A stretch of DNA of 9,184 bases from Candidatus Parcubacteria bacterium (GTDB lineage Bacteria; Patescibacteriota; Patescibacteriia; Patescibacteriales; UBA12075): the NCBI GenBank assembly GCA_023140595.1, contig JAGLLI010000004.1, positions 1-9,184 of the forward strand. Reading direction: 5' to 3'. Below, one piece after another: positions 1 through 5,024 of the stretch. The translations under genes were made by a program, and so were the position numbers. The stretch's first letter is position 1. Every line of letters begins with the position of its first letter. The notes below the pieces were generated by a model. The model made no database searches. It saw only the letters and a program-made list of their open reading frames with translations, and was not told the origin of the DNA.

Positions 1-911
1 AAATTTACAAAAATAGCCCTAAATCGTATCGTGAATTTCCCTTGCGCTGGGCTGAATGCGGTACTGTTTATCGTTTTGAAAAAAAAGGAGAGCTTTCCGG
101 ATTAACGCGAGTCAGGGGGTTCACGCAGGATGACGCGCATATAATTTGCAGAAGGGATCAAGTTGAATACGAATTAAAAAAAGTAGTTGATTTTATATTG
201 CATATTTTTAAGTCATTTGGCTTTGACACTAATTTAATAAATGTTTATTTATCCTTGCGCGGTTCTAATAAAAAAGAAAAATACGCGGGAGACGATAAGG
301 GCTGGGAATTCACCGAGGACATGCTTAGAAAAGTGGCAAAAGATAAAAAGTTGAATTTTACCGAAGAAGAAGGCGAGGCCGCGTTTTACGGGCCAAAATT
401 GGATTTTAAATTAAAAGATTGCATAGGCAGGGAGTGGCAGTGTTCAACACTTCAGTTTGATTTTAATTTACCAGAACGTTTCAATATGACATATGTTAAC
501 AGTAAAGGTGATAATGAAAAACCTTATGTGCTTCATCGCGCGTTATTTGGGTCATTTGAAAGATTTTTAGCCCTGTTAATTGAGCAATACGCGGGTAATT
601 TTCCTGTTTGGTTATCACCAGTGCAAGTTAAAATTATTTCGGTTGGAGAAAATCATATTGAATATTGTCAAAAGCTCGCGGATAAATTCAAATTGCAAGG
701 AATTAGAGTAGAAATAGATATTAGCAGTGAAACAGTCGGCAACAAAATACGCAAATCTATAAAAGAAAAAAATCCTTACATGCTTGTAGTCGGCGACAAA
801 GAAATTAATTCAGATAATTTAATGGTTAGAGATAGAGGCAGCGAGGAGATACGAAAAATTAAACATAATGATTTTATTGATGAAATTAAAGAAAAAATGA
901 ATTTTTTCTAA
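1..911 (+). CDS. thrS: Threonyl-tRNA synthetase, C-terminal part (5' end outside window)
   Basis: Charges tRNA-Thr with threonine in the cytoplasm. The reading frame is open from base 3, so the TTG at 42 is internal and not a start; about 302 residues are visible. The fragment begins inside the class II catalytic core. Motif 2 (TRVRGFTQDDAH, fragment residues 35-46) carries the family's zinc-ligand His at 46. YGPKLDFKLKD and GREWQCSTLQFDFNLPERF follow. Motif 3 (HRALFGSFERF, 178-188) carries the other zinc His at 178 and the motif-3 Arg at 187. The anticodon-binding domain spans about 205-302 and includes NPYMLVVGDKE. The N-terminal TGS and editing regions and the zinc Cys would lie upstream, so whether an editing domain exists cannot be told. 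No typical intrinsic terminator with a T-tract follows the TAA. Family assignment is secure from these motifs. Confidence 0.97.
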   Translation, partial: IYKNSPKSYREFPLRWAECGTVYRFEKKGELSGLTRVRGFTQDDAHIICRRDQVEYELKKVVDFILHIFKSFGFDTNLINVYLSLRGSNKKEKYAGDDKGWEFTEDMLRKVAKDKKLNFTEEEGEAAFYGPKLDFKLKDCIGREWQCSTLQFDFNLPERFNMTYVNSKGDNEKPYVLHRALFGSFERFLALLIEQYAGNFPVWLSPVQVKIISVGENHIEYCQKLADKFKLQGIRVEIDISSETVGNKIRKSIKEKNPYMLVVGDKEINSDNLMVRDRGSEEIRKIKHNDFIDEIKEKMNFF

Positions 912-915
912 TTTT

Positions 916-961
916 TTGCATCTGGGGGTTATAGTGTCAACTATAACATGGGTGAGTGCAA
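916..961. other. Isolated inverted repeat / possible structured element after thrS
   Basis: A perfect 8-bp inverted repeat (GTTATAGT at 928-935, ACTATAAC at 940-947) encloses the 4-nt loop GTCA. An outer 5-bp pair (TTGCA 916-920, TGCAA 957-961) brackets it. The patch is GC-richer than the AT-rich sequence on both sides, with G-runs flanking the core. No T-tract follows, so a standard intrinsic terminator is unlikely. Read as 11-6-11, the core has the geometry of a Xer recombination site, but the arms do not clearly match known dif sequences. It could be an operator, a small RNA hairpin or a recombination-site relic; the function is unknown. Confidence 0.4.
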
Positions 962-1003
962 TCTTCTAAATCTCAAAAAATAAATAAATTAAAATAGAAA
1001 AAA

Positions 1004-1012
1004 TGCTATAAT
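1004..1012 (+). promoter_or_regulatory. Extended -10 promoter (TGCTATAAT) of the pilin-like gene
   Basis: A consensus extended -10, TGC followed by TATAAT (1007-1012), ends 6 nt before the ATG at 1019. No good -35 is visible, which is acceptable for a TGn-extended -10. Normal spacing would put transcription start at about 1018-1020, on or next to the start codon. The mRNA would then be leaderless or nearly so, which fits the absence of a Shine-Dalgarno sequence here. Confidence 0.65.
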
Positions 1013-1018
1013 ACAAGC

Positions 1019-1504
1019 ATGCTAAAACAAACCCCAAAAAACAACCAAGGCAGCACCATGCTTTTAATGACATTTTTGGTGTTGGCAAGTATTTTAACTA
1101 TCTCTTTATCATTAAGCGCGATTGTTGTCAACGGTTTAAAAATGGGAATAACTCAAGTGCATTCAACAAAGGCTTTTTTCGCCGCCGAGGCAGGAGCGGA
1201 GCGGATTTTGTGGGAGATTAGAGGGGAGAATGATAATGATCCGGGTGAAGGTATATTTCTTCATTTTTGCGATGTTAATCCGGCGTATTTTTGTTTTTCA
1301 AATACTCCATTCGGCACGCTTGATTCTTGCGGTGCTCTTCCTTGTCCTGCCGGCGAGTTTGAAATACAGCAATTAACAAATAACTCAACTTATAAAATTA
1401 AATTTGATTATGGCATAGCAGCGGCAAACACGACAAGGCTTAAATCTTATGGAAATTATAATAATGAAATAAACAGAGTAATAGAGTTGAAATATCTTGA
1501 CTAA
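1019..1504 (+). CDS. PilX/prepilin-like single-pass membrane protein
   Basis: Small protein (161 aa) resembling the minor-pilin (PilX N-terminal) class of type IV pilus-like systems. A basic, polar leader (residues 1-11, ending NNQG) precedes a hydrophobic helix at about 14-38. The amphipathic segment STKAFFAAEAGAERILWE (about 49-66) follows, with the AAEAGAER signature common in such proteins of Patescibacteria. A leader-peptidase cut after Gly11 is possible, but the usual Glu at mature position 5 is absent (STMLLM instead), so it may be a pseudopilin-like or uncleaved anchor. The exported part has four cysteines (84, 92, 104, 109) that could form disulfides. No pilus assembly gene is in the window. 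The start is supported by the -10 box just upstream; there is no Shine-Dalgarno sequence. The role in pilus assembly or the cell surface is inferred from family resemblance. Confidence 0.75.
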   Translation: MLKQTPKNNQGSTMLLMTFLVLASILTISLSLSAIVVNGLKMGITQVHSTKAFFAAEAGAERILWEIRGENDNDPGEGIFLHFCDVNPAYFCFSNTPFGTLDSCGALPCPAGEFEIQQLTNNSTYKIKFDYGIAAANTTRLKSYGNYNNEINRVIELKYLD

Positions 1505-1611
1505 TTGATAAAAAAATGCAACTATAAGGTTAATCATAAGTATTTTTGGTCTTTGACAATCTAATTTGGGTTTTAGGTTGTTTTTTTATGAATTTTTGTA
1601 ATTTAATTTAC

Positions 1612-1617
1612 AGGAGG
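1612..1617 (+). promoter_or_regulatory. Shine-Dalgarno AGGAGG that decides the start at 1624
   Basis: AGGAGG lies 6 nt before the ATG at 1624, which opens directly into a signal peptide. This outweighs the in-frame ATG at 1546, which would add 26 residues in front of the signal peptide. It is the only strong Shine-Dalgarno sequence among the seven gene starts seen here. A TTGACA at 1553-1558 upstream resembles a -35 box, but no convincing -10 lies 16-18 nt further on. Confidence 0.85.
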
Positions 1618-1623
1618 TGTAAG

Positions 1624-3267
1624 ATGAAAAAAGGAATTGTAAGTATAAGTATTTGTTTGTTTTTAGTTTTTTTTGTAGGTTCTAATGTTTTTGCGGAATC
1701 AGAAATTGTTACGGAAACGGTTTCTGGTTCAGGGTTTAAAAAGATTGTTAATCTTTATGAACCAAGAGAAAGAATAAGCGATAATATTGTTGGCACCCTA
1801 GAGGCTGTTTGGCGTGGTGGAGGCGATGTTGTTGATCTTCGTATCCGCAATACTGATGGAATTGAAGTCCATAAGTTTTCTTTAGGCGGTATTTTTGGAG
1901 GAATTGAACCGCTTTATGATGAAGCCAATGAGAACATAATTGGCTTCCGGTATTTTGGAGTAGTCTCCAATCAATTTTGTACAGTCTACTCTGATGCGGA
2001 GCTAATTTTCTCGGAAGATAGTATCTCTAAGTGGCCTGCAAAGACGCCTGACAAAAGTTATACTCCGTCAGCCATGGTTTTTCTTGCCGAAGGAAGCTAT
2101 ATGACTATCGGCTTTGAGCAGTATAGCAAAAAAATTTGTTATACCCTCTTTAATGCCGACGACACAATGATTGGGCCGGAAATAAATTATCTGACAATAA
2201 ATTCTGAGTCAGATGAACATTTTGTGTCATCGGGAAATGTAAGTGTTGCAAAATTAAGCGATACTCAAATTATTATCGGATCAGATAATAAAGTTGGCGT
2301 TATTAATAGATTGTCATTTTTCAACATTAATCCCAATGGCGAGCATAATTGCGCCCCTTTGGCGGATTTCGATTATGGAGAATATTGCAACAATAGACTC
2401 GGAGCTATAGTAGTATATGAAAATAAAATTGTCCCAATATCTGAGTCTAATGGGATAACGTATGGCCTGATATTAACACCTGACTTTACTGAAATTGATA
2501 GATTTCAATGTTCAAGTGAAGGAGTTGATCTTGATTCATTCTGCGCAACAATTAATCAAAACGGTAGAATTTTCATCGGTGGCAGAGTTGACCATGGCAG
2601 CGATGAGGAATTATTGCTCTACTGGACTGATATTAATAATCCGTCCGAAGGGCAGATAATTACTAACGCGCTTTACGGCGTTATAACCGCCATAACATGG
2701 ACAGCAGACGGCGGCGCGATTGGCGGCGGTAATTTTTGGGACGGCGAAACAAAAGCGTTTCGATTTTTTTGTGTTCCAGATCCGATTGAGCCAGACCCAA
2801 ATGATGTTGACAATGATGGCGACGGATGGACTGAAAACCAAGGTGACTGCAATGACAGCGACAACACTATTTATCCGGGCGCTGAAGAAATTCCTTGTGA
2901 TGGAATAGATCAGAATTGTGATTGCAGTGATTTTTGCCCGCCAGATCCGAATGATGTTGACGATGACCTTGACGGTTTCTCTGAAAACCAAGGAGATTGC
3001 AATGACAGCGACAACACTATTTATCCGGGCGCTGAAGAGATTCCTTGTGATGGAATAGATCAGAATTGTGATGGGGAAATTGATGAAGGTTGCAGTGTAT
3101 ACGATCCCTGCGACTTAAATGAAGATGGTTGCGTGGATAGAAAAGATTTCGTAATTATAATAATGGCGCTTAGTAACAAGATAGAGATTGAGTATGATTT
3201 AAATCAAGATGGTCGTTTTAACGGTCTTGATGTAGTGCATCTTATTTTGGACATTATACAAAGGTAA
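1624..3267 (+). CDS. Secreted protein with two MopE metal-binding repeats and a C-terminal dockerin-like domain
   Basis: Exported protein of 547 aa. Residues 1-24 form a signal peptide: KK, a long hydrophobic core, then VFA|ES as the likely cleavage site. Residues 25 to about 388 are beta-rich with no motif I recognise; a propeller-like fold is possible but only a guess. Two 50-residue repeats follow (390-439, 440-489) of the MopE type: a D-rich DxDxDG stretch, GDCNDSDNTIYPGAEE, then PCDGIDQNCD. In characterised MopE-family proteins this motif is linked to metal binding. The C-terminus carries two dockerin/EF-hand-like loops, DLNEDGCVDRKD (497-508) and DLNQDGRFNGLD (525-536), with acidic residues at calcium-ligand positions 1, 3, 5 and 12. 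No cohesin partner, sortase signal or C-terminal membrane anchor is present. It follows the pilin-like gene and may be read with it, and it ends before a strong terminator. Binding target and function are unknown; a surface or adhesive role is inference. Confidence 0.85.
   Translation: MKKGIVSISICLFLVFFVGSNVFAESEIVTETVSGSGFKKIVNLYEPRERISDNIVGTLEAVWRGGGDVVDLRIRNTDGIEVHKFSLGGIFGGIEPLYDEANENIIGFRYFGVVSNQFCTVYSDAELIFSEDSISKWPAKTPDKSYTPSAMVFLAEGSYMTIGFEQYSKKICYTLFNADDTMIGPEINYLTINSESDEHFVSSGNVSVAKLSDTQIIIGSDNKVGVINRLSFFNINPNGEHNCAPLADFDYGEYCNNRLGAIVVYENKIVPISESNGITYGLILTPDFTEIDRFQCSSEGVDLDSFCATINQNGRIFIGGRVDHGSDEELLLYWTDINNPSEGQIITNALYGVITAITWTADGGAIGGGNFWDGETKAFRFFCVPDPIEPDPNDVDNDGDGWTENQGDCNDSDNTIYPGAEEIPCDGIDQNCDCSDFCPPDPNDVDDDLDGFSENQGDCNDSDNTIYPGAEEIPCDGIDQNCDGEIDEGCSVYDPCDLNEDGCVDRKDFVIIIMALSNKIEIEYDLNQDGRFNGLDVVHLILDIIQR
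2791..3090 (+). repeat. Tandem 150-bp coding repeat (two MopE units)
   Basis: Two units of 150 bp each (2791-2940 and 2941-3090) encode the two 50-residue MopE repeats. Over 132 aligned bases (2791-2922 against 2941-3072) I count 14 differences. The downstream 92 bases (2831-2922 against 2981-3072) differ at only 3 positions, all synonymous (GGT/GGA, GAC/GAT, GAA/GAG). The D-rich lead-in differs more and changes residues (N to D, G to L, W to F, T to S). Confidence 0.9.
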
Positions 3268-3297
3268 TAACCTTATGATCTTTTATTTAAACAACAA

Positions 3298-3351
3298 GGG
3301 TAGAAATTCACATGTTAAAGCACATGTTGAATTTCTACCCTTTTTTCTTTT
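3298..3351 (+). terminator. Strong intrinsic terminator after the MopE/dockerin gene
   Basis: The arm GGGTAGAAATTCACATGT (3298-3315) pairs with 3322-3340, leaving a single bulged base and a 6-nt loop (3316-3321). The 3' arm runs straight into TTTTTTCTTTT. A stem of about 18 bp plus a T-tract, starting 30 nt after the stop codon, separates the secreted-protein unit from the AAA_14 gene. Confidence 0.93.
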
Positions 3352-3373
3352 GTAAAAATTTTGTAAAAAACAA

Positions 3374-3402
3374 TTGATATTTTTATTAATACATGCTAGT
3401 AT
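3374..3402 (+). promoter_or_regulatory. Promoter of the AAA_14 ATPase gene
   Basis: TTGATA (-35, 3374-3379) and TAGTAT (-10, 3397-3402) are exactly 17 nt apart, and a TGC directly before the hexamer makes an extended -10. Transcription should start near 3409, giving a leader of about 76 nt before the ATG at 3486. The -10 box overlaps the first copy of the 19-nt direct repeat, so a protein bound to the repeats could block transcription. Confidence 0.75.
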
Positions 3403-3468
3403 ATAAGCGTATAGTTAAATATGTGTATAATTAAAATATATATTTAGCTATATACGTGTTTAATTAAA
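3401..3468 (+). repeat. Three degenerate 19-nt direct repeats in the AAA_14 leader (operator/iteron-like)
   Basis: Copies lie at 3401-3419, 3417-3435 and 3450-3468. They align on a GYGT core followed by a TTAAA end (for example ATATACGTGTTTAATTAAA), differing pairwise at 3-4 of 19 positions. A weaker fourth copy (core GCGT at 3478-3481) runs into the start codon. Starts are 16 and 33 nt apart. The region is very AT-rich, which raises the chance of accidental similarity, but the conserved G-Y-G-T core is hard to explain by AT content alone. Binding sites for a repressor are a plausible role. Confidence 0.5.
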
Positions 3469-3485
3469 TTTAATATTGCGTATTT

Positions 3486-4931
3486 ATGGCTAATTTTATT
3501 GATAAAAATGATATAAACAATAATAATCCATGGTGGAGAGACGGTGAGAGATTTAGTGTTAATCCGAATTTAATATATAGAGATTTGTATTTTACAGTTA
3601 AAAATGATTTAAAAATACCAATGATTTTAAATATTCTAGGTTTAAGGCGAACAGGAAAAAGCACTATTGTTAAGCAATTAATCATAAAACTTTTAAACGA
3701 TAATATAAATCCTAAGCATATTTTTTATTATTTATTTGATGAATATACAAATATTAATACCAGAGAAAATTTAGAGGCTATCTTAAATTTTTATTTAGAA
3801 AATGTATTGGGAAAAAAGGTTTATGAATTAAAAGACAGGGTGTATATTTTTTTAGACGAAATCCAATATATCCCGGATTGGCAGCCGGTTTTAAAAAAAT
3901 ATTACGATTTATCAGATAAAAAAATTAAATTTATTATTACAGGTTCGCAAAGTATTTTATTGCGCGAGAAATCCGTTGAAACGTTGGCTGGCAGAATTTT
4001 TGATTATTATCTTCCGCCCTTATCGTTCCCTGAATATTTAAAAATGAAAAATATTGATTTTGCTGATGATTTTTTAAAAATAAAACAAGATATATTTAGC
4101 ATTGAAAAAAATTTTAAATTATTGGAAGACCTTGAATATAAATACAAGCAAAAATTATTTGATTTATCAAAAGAATATATTCTTTCCGGGCAATTTCCGG
4201 AAAGCGTAAACATTGAGGATCCTGAAAAGAAAAATATTTATCTTAAAGAATCGGTAATAGGCAAAGTAGTTGAGGATATAATGTCTATTTATGATATTGA
4301 TAAAAAAGAGAACTTTAAAATATTGGCAAATCATTTGTTTATTAATTCCGCTTCGTTATTGGAGTTAAAAAATATTTCCGAGAAAATCGGTCTTTCTTTT
4401 ATTTCTTTAAGCAAATATTTTGAATATATGAAAAGCGGATATTTATTTAAAATATTGTTTAAACAGCATAAAACGTTAATTAAGCAAGGGCGAACGCTTA
4501 AAAAAAATTACGCGACTTCGTCTAATTTTATTTCCGCTATACGCAATTATCAGATAAGGCATTTTGAAGAAGCGCCTGAAATTTTCGGACATATTGTTGA
4601 AACAGCGGTTTTTAATTTTTTAGATAAAAATTATTCCGGCAACGCGGCAATCAATAGAATCAGTTTTTGGCGCAAAGGCGAAAAAGAAATTGATTTTATA
4701 GTAAATAAAGGCAAAAAACAGCTGCCAATAGAAGTAAAATTTACCAATAACATCAACAACAAAGAATTGTCGCCGTTAGTAAGTTATCTTAAAAATAAAA
4801 AAATAGATTTTGGAATTGTGGTAACAAAAAATAAATTAGAGAAAAAAGAAATAAACAAAAAAATAATATATTTCATACCTTGCTATTTGTTTTTGTTAAT
4901 AGGCGCTTACCAAAGCGAAAAAAGAGCCTGA
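3486..4931 (+). CDS. AAA_14-type ATPase with DUF4143 / PD-(D/E)XK-like C-terminal domain
   Basis: Predicted P-loop ATPase of 481 aa, the usual length for AAA_14-DUF4143 proteins, a widespread family with no settled function. The N-terminal AAA+ domain has Walker A GLRRTGKST (52-60), Walker B VYIFLDEIQ (119-127), a sensor-1-like ITGSQS (151-156) and a conserved LAGR (167-170), followed by LPPLSFPEYL. A helical middle region leads to a C-terminal domain with Glu372, Asp403 and the E-V-K triplet 416-418. These match the spacing of PD-(D/E)XK nuclease folds, so nuclease activity is possible but unproven. There is no signal peptide; the protein is cytoplasmic. The start at 3486 has no Shine-Dalgarno sequence but follows its own promoter. 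The gene is far more AT-rich than ligA (lines sampled by eye often give 18-25% GC against about 40%) and sits between an upstream terminator and a new promoter, suggesting separate acquisition. Confidence 0.9.
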   Translation: MANFIDKNDINNNNPWWRDGERFSVNPNLIYRDLYFTVKNDLKIPMILNILGLRRTGKSTIVKQLIIKLLNDNINPKHIFYYLFDEYTNINTRENLEAILNFYLENVLGKKVYELKDRVYIFLDEIQYIPDWQPVLKKYYDLSDKKIKFIITGSQSILLREKSVETLAGRIFDYYLPPLSFPEYLKMKNIDFADDFLKIKQDIFSIEKNFKLLEDLEYKYKQKLFDLSKEYILSGQFPESVNIEDPEKKNIYLKESVIGKVVEDIMSIYDIDKKENFKILANHLFINSASLLELKNISEKIGLSFISLSKYFEYMKSGYLFKILFKQHKTLIKQGRTLKKNYATSSNFISAIRNYQIRHFEEAPEIFGHIVETAVFNFLDKNYSGNAAINRISFWRKGEKEIDFIVNKGKKQLPIEVKFTNNINNKELSPLVSYLKNKKIDFGIVVTKNKLEKKEINKKIIYFIPCYLFLLIGAYQSEKRA

Positions 4932-4938
4932 AAATAAA

Positions 4939-4967
4939 TTGGTAAATTCATCACGTTTTATTATACT
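4939..4967 (+). promoter_or_regulatory. Promoter of the ligA-gatC-gatA unit
   Basis: TTGGTA (4939-4944) and TATACT (4962-4967) are 17 nt apart and match the consensus at 4 and 5 of 6 positions. Transcription would start near 4974, leaving a leader of about 50 nt before ligA. No other promoter is evident before gatC or gatA, so this one probably serves all of them. Confidence 0.6.
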
Positions 4968-4992
4968 GTACATATAAGCACAGGATACAGTA
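4964..4992. promoter_or_regulatory. Inverted repeat overlapping the ligA -10 box (possible operator)
   Basis: TACTGTA (4964-4970) and TACAGTA (4986-4992) are perfect inverted copies separated by 15 nt. The left arm overlaps the -10 hexamer, and a further CAG lies at 4981-4983. The arms match the half-sites of the E. coli LexA box (TACTGTA...TACAGTA), but the spacing is longer than the roughly 20-bp canonical site. Most of the left arm is upstream of the expected transcription start, so a DNA operator fits better than an RNA hairpin. Control by a LexA-like factor is speculation. Confidence 0.4.
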
Positions 4993-5024
4993 ACACATTT
5001 TAAAAATTTGCAAAGTCAAATTAA

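Noticed and set aside
42..44. TTG as a start codon for a 289-aa protein
   Set aside because: The same frame is open upstream to base 3 and encodes conserved ThrRS sequence (SYREFPLRWAE), so this is the middle of thrS and not a start.
1497..1528. TTGACT / TATAAG as a promoter for the secreted-protein gene
   Set aside because: The boxes are 20 nt apart, too far for a normal sigma-70-type promoter, and the -35 overlaps the end of the pilin-like gene; the TTGACA at 1553 also lacks a -10 partner.
1546..1623. N-terminal extension of the secreted protein from the ATG at 1546
   Set aside because: It would place 26 residues before a clear signal peptide, while a perfect Shine-Dalgarno sequence precedes the ATG at 1624.
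2720..2908. Alternative plus-strand frame within the secreted-protein gene
   Set aside because: Fully inside the main gene, low-complexity translation (MMLTMMATDG), no initiation signals.
2611..2991. Antisense reading frame of 126 codons under the MopE region
   Set aside because: It lies opposite a well-supported gene, its length follows from the biased Asp/Asn codons of the MopE repeats, and no promoter or ribosome binding site is seen on that strand.
2791..3090. CRISPR-like repeat
   Set aside because: Two 150-bp units are coding, in frame and adjacent without spacers; they are protein-domain repeats.
4901..4931. Terminator at the end of the AAA_14 gene
   Set aside because: AGGCGCTT and AAGCG...GCCT can pair only imperfectly within the coding region and no T-tract follows.
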